In this document: one piece after another, positions 32,002 through 43,671 of the stretch
Layout: the number at the start of each line of letters is the position of its first letter
Position numbering within the stretch: position 1 is the stretch's first letter
Assembly: GCA_030704615.1 (NCBI GenBank)
Contig: CM060732.1
Span: 11,224,001 to 11,284,000, forward strand
Length of the DNA: 60,000 nt
Source: Takakia lepidozioides
Lineage: Eukaryota > Streptophyta > Takakiopsida > Takakiales > Takakiaceae
Direction: 5' to 3'
Made by a program: the position numbers and the translations under genes
The notes under the pieces: generated by a model
What the model was told of the DNA's origin: nothing
The model's input: only the letters and a program-made list of their open reading frames with translations
Database searches by the model: none

Positions 32002-32705
32002 ATAGCTTACTATAGCTTCTATTTTCGTCGCTGGTTGAGTAGCTTATTATAGCTTTTGTTTTCTTCTCTTGTTTCTCGTTCCTCTCCCCCTCCCCTGCCG
32101 GGAACTTCTCATCATATGCCCGTTTACCCATTGTACATGTTGTAAATAAAGTCTTACATGGTTTCACCATCTGGGATGGAACTTAATAGTTAAGTATTAA
32201 GTGGGGAAGGTACATCAGGAAAAAACAATGGTGGCCTGCTCTCTCCTGAGGGAGGAGCCAATAGTAAAATGAATTTACGTACCTATACCGAGTTCCATTT
32301 GCCACATAATTCCAATCATACATTTTGGGCCGTCGGGACCTAGTCGGGGGGCGGGGGCGAGCTTTAGGGACCCTACCTCAATGGCTGTCCCATAGTGTTA
32401 CAGTACTAGACTAGGTGGAGCTCCCAGCCTCCAGGAGAGTTTAGGGTTTTGAGTATTTGACAAGCTACCCTGCCTGCCGTACTACCGTTACAGTAAAGCT
32501 GGACGTTCGAGTTGAGAAATCCGAGCTACTGAAGCTGCCACGGTGCGTAATGCTCTACAAGTAGAAAGAAGAATTTTATAGGAGTGCAGTAGAAGCTAGC
32601 GTTCTAAGGTAGAGCTCTAATTGATGTTGGAATCAGGTTCCAGCGGTTTCGCACCAGGACAAAGAGAAATAGGCTCTCAGTGACAACGTGAGTATGAAAT
32701 TTATC
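32002..32705. other. LINE 3' tail and unannotated spacer
   Basis: The first 160 bp are T/C-rich tail of the LINE fragment, with imperfectly repeated AGCTTAYTATAGCTT. From 32160 to 32700 no gene was found. Confidence 0.45.
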
Positions 32706-32920
32706 AGGTGATAGGGGTTCTATGTTGTGTTTCAAGGAGTTGTGTTCATCGCTCGCGCGCAAGCAAGCACTCTTTTGGTGGGTCCTTCGTACTTTCTCAC
32801 TTGGCCTTCATTGTGACCATCGACGGCATCGTTCTAAACATCTTGGATTGCATCAGATGGAAGAACGGCGTTAAGAGTGACCGACAAGCTTCGAAGGTGC
32901 ACTCTCCTGTTTCGAGGTAA
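32706..32920 (+). pseudogene. Broken paralogue of the two-TM membrane protein
   Basis: In one frame GFYVVFQGVVFIARAQAS corresponds to GYFIVFQGVVLTAFAQSS of the 25.6-kb gene. After a frameshift near 32790 the next frame gives FVLSHLAFIVTIDGIVLNIL and CIRWKNGVKSD then KVHSP, corresponding to FTLSLLACIATVGGVVLKFL, FMRWKEGAEKE and KVHSQ. Only the transmembrane half remains. It lies on the opposite strand to the intact gene, about 7 kb away. Confidence 0.75.
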
Positions 32921-33832
32921 AAAGGATTCAAGTTTATTTCGGTTTCGAACGTTAATTCGCTGGACTCCTTGTTAAGCTATGTAAATGGTCATCGGTTGTT
33001 GGGGAGAAACGTAGAAAGCCAGTTTTCTGACCATCCTTGGACACTCGAGTATGAGAACCGACTGTAGAACTCACATGTGCAATGTCCACGCCCGTCGCTT
33101 TCATGACTGAGAAAGTGGATTGTGAAGCGGTCATACTGTCTCCAATGGCTCCCTAGAGCCCACCCCCGAAAGGAAGGCGTATCCGCAAGGGAAGGAGGGC
33201 TCTAACTTCGGTTGGCGGCATCGCATCTGTCTCTCTCTCTCTCTCTCTCTCTCCAATGGCTACTTGTGTGGAGCTTTGCTATTCGTTGCACTGTCTGCCA
33301 GTAGAAGTGCCTGGCACGTACGTTCACTAACTTTCAGATTTTTAGTCGTGAATTGTGGAAGGTAAACACGATACTGGATTCTCATATAAATCTCTGATCT
33401 GAAGGTATTTGTTATTTGTGGGTCTTAATCGTGCTGGCCACTATACTTCCGTTTGTTTGTAACGGGAGAAGAAAAGTGTGTAGGCTATCTTTCAGGTGTT
33501 GAAGAAACGCATTGAGGCGCTGAAGAGTTGACGGAATTTCGCCGAACAAGGATAAACCCAAGCGAGCGTAAGGACATTTTTTCCCAACTCATGCAGAAGA
33601 GAGCACGAGTATTCAACTACTGTATTTATCTCTCCACGCGCTTCATTACATTGATAATCTTGCTCTTCACATATTGAGAAAATGTCTGCCAAGGTGCTTT
33701 TCTATAACATTTCCACAAGATGCATACCATAACTACATTTGTTTGGTCCAGAATACTGAGTGTCGAGTTCCTATTTACAACCTCCGGAGTATCTTTCCTG
33801 TGGTGAAGAGAAGAAAGAGGGGATATTGAGGT
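32921..33832. other. Spacer with a (TC)n tract
   Basis: A pure (TC)n/(CT)n run lies at about 33230-33253. Otherwise no gene is recognised. The sequence just before 33833 is the 5' flank of the next small ORF. Confidence 0.5.
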
Positions 33833-34104
33833 ATGGAAGGGACCAAAATTGTCAACAAGACTGGCCGTCCTATGGCGTTGATAGCCTACTTCCTCCAGTT
33901 TTGGAAGAATCCTCAGATGGTTTAGACAAGGCAAAAGGGGAGGCAGCAACTTCATGCTTGACCACACTGAAAGATGGTGATACCTATGACATCTGCTACA
34001 ACAAGGACTACAAGTATGGTCTATACGACAATTTACATCTTGTTCTTGAAGTTGATGGTGATGACATAGCCGGGAATGAAAGTGTCACCATAAAAGGTTA
34101 CTAA
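33833..34104 (+). pseudogene. Small tandem-family ORF, copy 1 (frame-broken)
   Basis: The ATG at 33833 opens MEGTKIVNKTGRPMALIAYF, which ends at a TAG near 33922. The following frame reads TTLKDGDTYDICYNKDYKYG then LVLEVDGDDIAGNESVTIKG and stops at 34104. Together they parallel copy 2 downstream: an NKTGRP start, a middle DG..Y.I segment and a (D/E)xxTIxxY end. A frameshift or unspliced intron separates the halves. The pattern recalls small plant proteins of the DUF7748 type, from memory and uncertain. The function is unknown. Confidence 0.5.
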
Positions 34105-34256
34105 AAATCATATGACCCGTGGCCTTCCCTCGGAAGTCGGTAAGCTGGTCTATTCACCACTGTTGCTGGCACTCGCACTTTGAGGTTGTTTTACTGATTG
34201 ACTGGTTCTTGTGCCGATATTTGAAGACATCTAAGTGATTTTCTTTATGAGCTAAC

Positions 34257-34571
34257 ATGTTTATATGGATGGGCTTCAGTTACAGCCTCGGGCGAGTATT
34301 CGCGAGTGTGGAGTCAACAGACATTATCAACAAGACTGGCCATCCCTTTACTGTGAAAGGAGGCCTCTCTGGCGTGATAGAGAAAACGGTAGGTTCTGGC
34401 GAGCAATATACTATCACCAGAAACAAACATGACACCTTCATGAAGTATTTTTTATATTCGAATACAGATCCTATCGTACAAGTTACTGGTGATGAGATGT
34501 CGGATTATGAAAAAATCACCATCAATGCGTACTCGAAAGTGAAAGTGCCTCGGAGGAACTCTAAACAATGA
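34257..34571 (+). CDS. Small tandem-family ORF, copy 2
   Basis: The intact frame carries STDIINKTGHPFTVKGGLSG, GSGEQYTITRNKHDTFMKYF and IVQVTGDEMSDYEKITINAY, followed by a short basic tail. It matches copy 1 at start, middle and end, so the pair arose by tandem duplication. The first 18 codons before a TTCAG at about 34280 may be intronic, in which case the protein begins with the conserved domain. It has no signal peptide or TM helix in the conserved part. A DUF7748-like assignment is tentative. Confidence 0.5.
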   Translation: MFIWMGFSYSLGRVFASVESTDIINKTGHPFTVKGGLSGVIEKTVGSGEQYTITRNKHDTFMKYFLYSNTDPIVQVTGDEMSDYEKITINAYSKVKVPRRNSKQ

Positions 34572-35303
34572 GTTACTCTATTCTCCAATTCCTATAGTAG
34601 AGCTGATATTATGACGCATGGAATTCACTTTTATGCCATGTGGATGGATTGTGATTGTAGGTTGGATAATGCCTCAGGGAGCTCTTCAGATCATCCAAGA
34701 AATCTTCCAACTGCTAAGCCCCGAATTGCCGGTGGGCCATGAATGTGGGAGTGGAGGCAAGCTCACTTACTGACCAAGCGCATGGAGAATGGGGCCTGAG
34801 GTGTGGGGTTCGCTGCAGGTGACCCGGCCAGGGCTGCTGTAGTGGTCTAGCCCTTCTTGGAACTGGGTGTGTGGTAATTTATGTATCTCATATACAATTA
34901 GACATTCATAAGTAAAATTTATGCAGCGGAAAAGCTGTGTTCTACACTGCTTCTGCCTCGAGTTGACGATGCCCGAGGAAGGAACCTCCCAAGCAAATAA
35001 TGCTGCAAAGACTAGTGCAGTGTAGCTACTACCACTGGGGTGTGAGCAGATTATGTAGTTACTACGCTCATTGGGTGGTTCTCACTTTCGCAATTTCCAG
35101 TGAGTAGCTTCTCGGCACTTGCAAGGTTAATTCTTCCTCGCTCAGCACTAGATAATAAATCGATGGACGATTCGTAGAACACATGGAGCATCCGGCACTT
35201 CATTACTGCCATTGCACAGTGTCCTCTCATAAATCTCCCGAACCCGGTTCTTATGTGTAAAGAAGATTCGGGAAAGAGCCTTGTATAAACGGCAAAGTAA
35301 TGC
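34572..35303. other. Spacer; no gene recognised
   Basis: Nothing recognisable. The last part may contain the 5' end of the following MULE-type gene, whose first exon is not resolved. Confidence 0.4.
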
Positions 35304-38300
35304 ATGTGGCCCACGAGGATAGCGTTGCATGCCGCGGCAGACCGGGTGAGGCCCACCCTCACAACCAGAGCACATGTCTTGGCTACCCGTTTTCAGCTTC
35401 AGAATGGCTCCATCTTTTTGGAGAAAGAGGTGTACGATTTGAAAGGGAAGTTGTTGAAATACTCTTTCCAAAACCGTGATGAGACGGCTCATGTCAGCCA
35501 GTGGAGAGTGCGCCCTGGTCGATACAGAGTACTTGGAGAGCCTCGGCGAAAGTCCCTTGGGTCATATGTGACGCCCGGGACTGCTGCTTCGGTTGTTGAA
35601 GACAAGAGGGAGGTGGTGGTGAAAAAATAACAGACGTCCTCCACTCCAATCTTTGAGCTTTCGGATTCGTCCGATGATGACATAAGTGAAATTCCAAATC
35701 CAGTCCTTCCTACTGTGGTTGGAGAAGCTGACGAAGAAGAGATTTGTAGTGTCATTCCAAAACTACGGGCGATGGGAGGAATGGCTGGATTCAAAAGTGA
35801 GTTGCGAGGAATTGATTGGGAATCTTTGAAGCAGGTGCCTGTGAAGTTCTTGCCAGAGACTTTTGATGGCGATATCCTATTCGAGCTGCCTCCTGCTCCG
35901 CGAGTTGGAGGTGTAAGAATCATGATGCATGGAATGGACAAGAAACACGATGGGCACCCGTGATGCAGAACAAAAACATCCAATATTCAGAATGATGACA
36001 AGCTTGTTTTCAGGAGAACAGTTTGCAATGGACACCTTAGGTGTGATAATTTGAATTGCAGATACTTTCTTCAGTCTGGGGTTCATAATCAAAGCGAATG
36101 GGAGGGTCTGGCAGAAAATCCATTCAGCCCGGGACTGCCCCACCACCGGCAAACACTTTCGTCTGCAAATTCTGCAAACTTGTGCCATCCTGCTTAGCGC
36201 TCTGCGGAGCAAAAATGTACTATGTTGTCCACCGTTTGAAAACAATGACAAGAGTTTGTGTGCATTTCGGATTCCATAACCATCCTGTCTCGAAGGGGGA
36301 TTACAGGAAGAGTGTTGAGACAGTATCGAGGTTGATTAAACAGGAGTTGAGGAGAAACCCATCCGCAACAACATCTGTAATTGCTCTTGGCGCAAACAAG
36401 TCCTTCTTGGAAAGCCATATTTTGAGTGAAGGGGATTCTGTGGGGACTAAACTTGACGATGCAGCATTGGACCTGGTCATGGATCATTTCTCCACTTTGA
36501 GTTCACCTAACATTCGGCATCAGATCAATGCATTAAGAATGGGCTCTGGTATCAGAGGCTACATAGACAACATTTTGGAATTGAAACGAGTGAGCAAGTA
36601 CGATTACATCTAGGACAATGTATTCCCAGGTCAAGGTGCCATCAAAGTTTTTCTTTTCAAAATGTCGACTGTTGGGGAGGGCAGTGGGGTTAGCCTCGTG
36701 AAGTGGGTGCAGAAGACTGGGGACTTGCAGAACTGTTTTCTTATGTTTGATCATGTGAAACGAGTGAAGGATTGGACGACAATGGCTTGTCATATCTACG
36801 ATCCAGTGTACCAACGAGTTATGACAATTGCAGTTTGTGACATGCAATCCGAGGATACGGAATCCCAGAAGCTCATGTGGAATTCCCTGATACGTGTCAT
36901 GGGCTGCCATCTCCAAATTTTGCAGGTTTCATGGCGGATAGTGCTCAAGCAAATTTCAATGCTGTTCGTATTGTCTTCGGATCGGGCGACCCAAAAGTGC
37001 CAATGCGAGGAAGAGAGCGTACATGTCTATTCCATTGGACACAATCTCTGGAAAAACATACAAAGTCGGACATCAAACCAGAGATGCAGACTCAGCACCG
37101 TAAATTGTGCAAAGAGTACAAAGATGCTAGAACAATGAAGGAGGCGGACACTTTGTTCCAGACAATTCGTGCATGGTGGTTCTCTTCTGGAGCTGCATCA
37201 CTTGAGAGTATGAGAGCATTGGAAGATTGGCTGACGTTTTGGCACTTACGGTATAGACAGTGGGGAGCAGCCATGGCAGTGGTACGAGGCTTATATTTCT
37301 TGCTTTATTCATACATTTATTTTCCATTTTATTGTCTTCTCGCTTTCTTTATGTTGTTTTCTGTTCACTGTTTTGAAGTGTGGTTCTCCACTTTGCAGAA
37401 CATGTCCATGAGGAAATGGCGGACATGCCATCTTGCAATTTGGCAGAAACTGTGCACAACGCATGGATGCAGCAGTCTGGGAAACGAGGTTGGGATTTGT
37501 ATGTGGCAACAACAGATGATTTGATACGTGCCTTGCAACAACAAACCCGATACCGTGATTTCTTGCGAGGTGGGGTTGGTGACAAGGGTCCGGACAAATG
37601 GGAGTTGATGTTGCGTGCTGCAAACAGATCTGGGGATCCAATCAAGATAGCACGGGCGGTGAGCATGTATGCCCAGGGAACGTCACTTGTTTCTAGAGTT
37701 CCACATCTTGAAGGGGAGGAGAGATTCGGCTCCTGTAAGAAGAAATTGAACACTCCACCTGGTTCGGATTCAGATTCGCACAGGGCAGACCGTGATAACT
37801 TCTCGAAGCCTCGTGTTCCCCTGCATGACAGCTCCATGTCCGGAACCTCCATTGTGGAGGAACCTCCAACACGACGGCAAGCTCCAGCATCAAACAGTGC
37901 CACTAAAATGGTGCAGGAGAGAAACAACCCCCTTGATGTGTTTGAGTCCGCATGCCCCGACCACGTTTGGTACATAGAACGCACAAGTGTAGGGTCTCGT
38001 GTGAAATGTACAGCGATCAGGGCAACTAATTTCGAGAAGTGCACTTCATCTATATCCAGAGGTGGTGCCCGAACTCCTGCTCCGACTTTCACGGGTTTGA
38101 TGCGTCCATACGGTCAACCAGAAGCCAAGAACGACAAGTTATGGTTCTGCGCAGATGATAGTGCCAGATGTGTGCATGGAACTGTGCGTCCTTCCGTAGT
38201 GATGAAGCCATCTCCTCCAACCGTTTGGCCCGTGAAGGTGGGAACACATCTCAGATTTCAGGAGATTGAAATGCTGGAGGAGGCAGGCTTTTCCCTTGCG

Positions 38301-38783
38301 AGACAACCCCAACTCCATGCATGTGCTACTACTTCTGCATCCTCCCGGGTCCCCTCGGCAAATCCTGACTTGTGGCCAACCAAACGAGATGGAAAGCTCG
38401 TTCGGCGTGCCCCTCCAACCACTAAACACTTTGGCAAAGTGGAGTCCGCAAGAATGCTCCAAGCTGGTGTTGGAAGCACCACGGAAGTACCCGATCCAGG
38501 ATATGGTCGGGTATTCACAATCATCATTTCCACATCTGCTGTTCATGACAGGACCTACGACATCACGGTTTCCAATTTCCCCAATTGCACATGTCCTGAT
38601 TTTGTGAATATGCTATCAACCAGTTTAGGCAAGAGAGGTAAATTCATACCTTGCAAACATTTGTATTTCATATTTTTGAAGAGGATGGTTTGTGATCCCA
38701 AACGTGACAACTTCATTCACCAGGCCACTATGAGTTTCAACGAGGTCGATACTCTATTGCAGCGGGATACAACACATGGGTAG
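35304..38783 (+). pseudogene. Second-family MULE transposase with HxH zinc cluster and SWIM finger
   Basis: The N-terminal exon shows SYVTPGTAASVV, an acidic FELSDSSDDDISEIP and LFELPPAPRVGG. In-frame TAA near 35630 and TGA near 35963 interrupt it. A zinc-cluster region follows (NGHLRCDNLNC, CKFCKLVPSC, RVCVHFGFHNHPVSKGDYR), like the WRKY/FLYWCH/GCM-type fingers of MULEs. Catalytic-domain blocks are CFLMFDHVKRVKDW and FMADSAQANFNAVRIVFGSG then RERTCLFHW, with a TAG at 36611-36613 and a frame change near 36900. An intron (about 37282-37398) leads to the last exon, 37399-38783. That exon ends in a SWIM finger (CTCPDF...IPCKHLYF). A 250-residue Ser/Pro-rich spacer precedes the finger. A partial sister copy lies inverted at 43.7-44.9 kb. 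Confidence 0.82.
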
Positions 38784-39214
38784 CATCAACTATGCAATGT
38801 GGTATGTGGACGACCATGATTTGAAATGTGTAATTCACATCAATTCGTCGGCGGTGCAATGATATGGCCTCCAACTATACGGAGTGAGCTCTGAGTGACA
38901 ACTTTTAAAAACATATTTGTCATTGCACCGTTCGAAGTCTACATGTCTTGCTGTCGCTATGCACTACAATCATCTTTTGAAGATGATCCTAACTCTCATT
39001 GTTATTTGAGGAGGGAGGAAGGTCTTCCCGTGGCAGCCTCTATGGCGCACACTTTGTAAGGATATTTTCTCGTCCTCGTAATTGTAAAAGTGAAACAAGC
39101 ATTTGTAATTGCACAATGTTGGATGCTACAATTGTAGGCCTCATGGTAGTCTTGATTCTATTTAGGCAAGATTCCCTGCATTAATTCCACAGTCATAGGA
39201 CCATCCTCGGTTAT
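38784..39214. other. 3' flank of the MULE-type gene
   Basis: No ORF of note. It probably contains the element's 3' UTR. No terminal inverted repeat was identified. Confidence 0.4.
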
Positions 39215-39760
39215 AGGCGGCGCATGTTAATGCTGACGTGGCAGATGACGGACAATGCCACGTCATCATTTGCCGCCACATCAGCATGCTGACATGACGT
39301 TCACGCCACGTCAGCGTGGGTGCAGGCTCACGCCACGTCACTCCTGCGTGAGCGTATGCTCGCGCGCTCACGCCATCGCGCCGTTGTATGTGCAGCATGG
39401 GTATGGGATTAAGGCTTTGGAAACCTAGGAGCAAATGATGTGGGAAGGGATGAAGCGAGACTAGGTCATGTTCATTTGTGTTTCACTTGTGTTTGTAATA
39501 TGCATATGTGAGCCTAGCAGCCCTGGGAAGGGGCAAAGAGGTTCATGGTGACATTATCAAAGCTGGAATTGTACCAGATGTCATTCTGAACATTCCCCTG
39601 GCGTACCCCGGTTATCAGCGTCACGTCCGTCCGTCAGTGTCAGGTCACGTCAAACCTGACGCTGACGGGATCTCCGTCACGTCAGGTTCGGGAATATTTT
39701 GGTAAAAATAGTACCAGGTAAAATACTGCCACTTAAGCAGCCACGTCGCCGACACGGTGG
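39215..39760. repeat. CACGTCA hairpin cluster
   Basis: ATGCTGACGTGGC (39230-39242) pairs with GCCACATCAGCAT (39275-39287), enclosed by GGCGGC/GCCGCC. Further GCCACGTCA or CACGTCA words occur at about 39267, 39305, 39332, 39633 and 39670, many facing each other. The word GGCTCACGCCACGTCA at about 39326 recurs at 48054. Confidence 0.65.
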
Positions 39761-39796
39761 CGGTGGCAAATACATTTTGAAAATTAACAAAATGAA

Positions 39797-40560
39797 CGCG
39801 ATCGCCAATTATGGCGGTCACTTTGTTAAAAAAGAAATAGCGACCGTTATAATTGGCGGTCGCTTCAATTTTTATTTTTTTTAAAGCAAGATTGGCGGTC
39901 GCACTGGCAGTCGCTTTATTTTTCGAATTAAAAAAAAATAGTGACCGCTATCTTGGCGGTCGCTTCAATTTATTTTTAAGAAAAAAACAAGATTGGTGGT
40001 CGCATTGGCAGTCACCTAATTTATAAAAGAAAACAAGCGACTGCCGTATTGGCGGTCTCACAATTTTGTAAATATGTACAGAACAAGCGACCACCATATT
40101 GCGGTCGGATAATTTCAAAAATATAAAAAAAAAAACAAGCGACCGCCACACCGGTGGTCGCTTGTTTTAAGACAATACAACATTTGCGACCGCCGGTGCG
40201 ACCGCCGTACCGGCGGTCGCGTTAATTTAATAATATATAAAATAAAAGCGAGCGCCAGCCTGGAGGTCGCTTAAACTTGAAAAAATAAAGATTAGAAGCG
40301 ACCGCCTTACTGGCGGTTGCGTTTTTTTTTAAATAAAAAAATAAAAACAACCACCATATTGGCGGTCGCTTTATTTTAAATATATTAATAAATGAGGCGA
40401 CCGCCATACGAGCGGTCGCTTAAATTTAAAAATATACAAAATAGAAGTGACCGCAATATTGCACAAAATGAAAGGGAATAAAAGCGACCGCAATAAGGGC
40501 GGTCGCTTGTTTTTCATAAAAAATAAAAATAGCGACCGTAGTATTAGCGGTCGCTTAATT
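39797..40560. repeat. Array of about 15 GCGACCGCC...GGCGGTCGC palindromes in AT-rich spacers
   Basis: Imperfect 21-25-bp palindromes of the form GCGACCGCCATATTGGCGGTCGC repeat every 45-65 bp across 0.76 kb. They are separated by A/T-only spacers of 20-35 bp. Centres occur near 39812, 39852, 39955, 40048, 40100, 40150, 40210, 40260, 40310, 40360, 40410, 40496 and 40545. Both arms vary together in several units (for example GACCGCCACACCGGTGGTC). There is no ORF. The array lies between the MULE-type gene and the hAT pseudogene. Spacers differ in sequence, but it is not a CRISPR array because this is eukaryotic DNA and the repeat is the palindrome itself. Confidence 0.85.
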
Positions 40561-40984
40561 TTAAAATTATAATAAATATGGTTATACCACTTTTTTCGGG
40601 TGGGCGCTATTGGTTTGTCATTTATTCATTTCACTTTTATTTCACTTTCGTCTTTCTTGGATCATATATAAGGGACGAACGTCACCAAGCTCCTCACTTC
40701 TTTTGGCGGAAGCACTTGAGGTTGTTTTGGATGTTCTCTTCCATTGAACGAGAGTGTAGCCCAAGAGGAAGGTGCGCACCTTTTGCCATTGTGGCTTCCA
40801 CCCAAAGCCACTTCAGCAGATTGTGTATAAGCTCAACACTACAACTCACATCGACCCACGTGGGTTGCTGACAGGTATAGAAGTGTTGGGCTATCGCATT
40901 GCACTCTACATTCACAACACATTCATTTATAGGTGACTATTTTTTGTTATTTACATCGGTAGGGCCCAGGGGAGTGGATATTGG

Positions 40985-42990
40985 GTGAAGATGAGGGATG
41001 AATGGAGCCCTTGGTATACGGCAATCCTGAACACTGTCAGTGCCACTGGTAGTGTTGAGTGCAACCTATGTGGATTAAAGCTTTATTATCGTAAGGATCG
41101 GTTGCTCGCTCATCTCGGCTATAGGGGTGTGAAGAGCGTTGGGGTGGGTTTATGCCCTAAAGCATCTATGCGGGTAAAAAGCCACTTTGCCCAGTGTGGA
41201 GGCAATATTCCAATGTCTCTGGATCTGGAGATGACTTCTGAGCAGAACACTCCATCTTCCCGTCAGGATGCCCCGATTAGTACCCAATGCGACTCTTGTG
41301 AGGCTTCATGTGTCCTTGGACAAGTGGGTTGTGCCGGAGCAACACCTCTTTGTTTCCCTATACTTCAACGGAATAGAGGATTACGGCAGCAATCCATGCA
41401 GGAAGATCTTAACTTGTTTGCGAAAAGACAGTTGGATAAAAAATAGGCGTAGTTTTTCTTCGAGGCCAACATACCATTTAATGTGGCAAGGCTTCCGACA
41501 TTTGTTTCTGCCATTAGAGCAATCTCGGAGTCCAGATCCACGTACGTACCTCCAACTTATCACAATATCCGCACATGATTGCTAGAAGACGCCATGACCG
41601 AGCTTACCCAAAAGGTCAACGATAGGACGGACGAGTGCATTAGAAAATATGGAAGCACTATATGTGCCGATGGTTGGAGGTCTGTTATAAACAGACCGTT
41701 GTTCAATGTCATGCTCATATGTCCAGCTGGGGAACAATTCTTGGGATCGGTCGACACTAGCAGCGAGAAAAAATATGGACGTTATCAATGCCCACTATTG
41801 ACGGACTTCATCGAACAGGTCGGAAGTGATAGAATCGTGCAAATATGCACAGACAATGCCGCTAATATGAGAAACACTGCAGACATGTTGTTGGCATGTT
41901 ATCCCCATATGTACTATCAAGGTTGTGTTGCTCAAATCCTTGACCTCCTTTTGGAAAATTGGGGAAAAGAATAGTGGGTGAAACAACCTGTCAAGCGAGC
42001 GAAGACTGTTGTGTCGTTCATCCGCACACACAATTCTCTTTCTCTGCTCCTTTCCATAACTTGGTGGGCACTGACCATGAGCAAGGTAGTATCTGATTGG
42101 CCACCACATCCTTTTGGCAGTATATAGGAGACACGAACCCAAATACAACCTCCGCAATTCAGGCGAAACTCATTTTTCCACTAACTTCTTGATGGTGGAT
42201 CGGTTGGTGACGGTGAAGAGCAGTCTGGAGCACACCATCATCGATCCTCAATGGGATGCGTATACACGGTCATTGCGGGACTGTAGAAAAGCCAAAATCA
42301 TTGGGCAAAAGTCGAAAAGTTCGAAATAGCATTCGCAACGATGATTTCGAGAAGAAATGTGAAAACTTTGTTTATATGGTAGAGCCGGTGTTAATCGTCT
42401 TGCGGGAGTTTGAAGGAAAGCAACCAATAATGGGCAAGGCATGGTTACTAATGCAAAATCTTGAGAAACATGTCCAATCCTTGAGGCATCCCTTCTCCTT
42501 AGAACTTGAACTTGCGGACAGTGTTGAGGATGCATTTTACGACCGTTGTTCAATGGTTCGAACGGATACGGGGGCTTTGCTCAATCCATTCTTGCTCGAC
42601 AATACCATGTTCCGATACGACGCTGATGCCAAGGCCGGCCTCGTGCGAGTGCTCATGTGACTGGCTCCGCCGAACATGGCAGAGAGAGCTATATCCGAGT
42701 ATCAATGCTTCTCAGATCACTGCGACCCTTTTGAGGACATGCCGGATCCAAAGAGCTCAATATGTTGCCACATGAATGGTGGGATCTGATTGGAGCTGGA
42801 GCAAGAACATTGGCTCCCATTGCGAAGCATATTCTTGCTCAAGTGTGCTCTGCCTCATCTTGCGAACACAATTGGAGCAGTTACTCATTTGTTCACAACA
42901 AGATTCGCAACAGATTGAATCCCGCGAGGGCTGACAAATTGGTGTAGTGTATACCAATTGCCGACTGCTACGTGAGAGGGCATCGAATGA
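40985..42990 (+). pseudogene. hAT transposase (BED finger, DUF659, hAT dimerisation)
   Basis: Blocks occur in the right order. A BED-like finger (VECNLCGLKLYYRKDRLLAH) is followed by VARLPTFVSAIRAISESRST. The DUF659 region has GSTICADGWRSVINRPLFNV, LGSVDTS and IVQICTDNAANM. Then come HFSTNFLMVDRLVTVKSSLE and REFEGKQPIMGKAWLLM. The C-terminal dimerisation block is WWDLIGAGARTLAPIAKHIL and ASSCEHNWSSYSFVHNKIRN. hAT transposases catalyse cut-and-paste movement. One frame covers 40985-41974 but contains TAG, TAG and TGA between 41444 and 41578 and TAG near 41972. Later blocks are in other frames and the DKLV end runs into TAG. It is clearly dead. Confidence 0.88.
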
Positions 42991-43106
42991 TGCTGCAGCA
43001 TGATATGAGAGGAATTTGCATTCGGAAGACTCTGCTTCTGAGGTAGATCCGATGAGTGACGATACTAAGCCTCAGAGGGAATTATCTCAGAGGGATCATC
43101 TGCCTT

Positions 43107-43449
43107 CGATAGTGAAGATAAATCCGATGATACTCCCGAAAATACGTATGATCCGTTTACATTCACAGAGGATGATGCTTATATCCAGCCGACCTTTGAT
43201 GACCTTCTTGAAGAAGTGCGTATCGCAGATGACGGTGAAGCTGCAATTGTGTCATCCCCAGATTATGGTCCTCAAAACGAAGTTGGGATCGACCCTCGCC
43301 CCCCACTACACGCTGAAGCCACCGGTAGTGCCCCAATGGAGCTTATGGGTGATGAACTTCCAGGACCAAGCGACGTACGCAACCCTGTTCATACAAACAA
43401 TGTGTCGAACCCATTGTACAGTCAACGGGAGGGGATCATGCCTCACTGA
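43107..43449 (+). pseudogene. Acidic tail of the hAT gene
   Basis: The open frame reads AFDSEDKSDDTPENTYDPFT, EDDAYIQPTFDDLLEEVRIA, then a Pro-rich end MPH at the stop. Acidic disordered C-termini commonly follow hAT dimerisation domains, and upstream in another frame is the similar MHSEDSASEVDPMSDDTKPQ. It is probably the frame-shifted C-terminus of the preceding transposase. From 43450 to 43670 nothing is seen. Confidence 0.45.
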
Positions 43450-43671
43450 TACGACCAACTCCACCACAATGCCAAAACCGATCCAGCTCCCCAACAACAC
43501 AGCGGGCATTAAAGAACAACAAGGTTGATCTGTTTTTCACACGCACGCATTATTCTGCTGCATTGGACCGGGCAGAAGTTGAAGCCTCGGATGATGACAA
43601 CCTGCCCCTACAATTCCACCTTAACTGACGTGTTCCGCAGCAGACTCATGGTTCCTCACATGCCGGACCAT

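Noticed and set aside
33230-33253. (TC)n tract as a promoter initiator
   Set aside because: It is a plain microsatellite with no gene start within 500 bp downstream.
37349-38092. 247-codon minus-strand ORF
   Set aside because: It is antisense to the last exon of the SWIM transposase, which has clear family motifs. The antisense product has none.
39797-40560. Regularly spaced palindromic repeats resembling a CRISPR array
   Set aside because: The DNA is eukaryotic with introns and plant transposons, spacers are AT-only and uneven, there are no cas genes, and the repeat itself is a variable hairpin.
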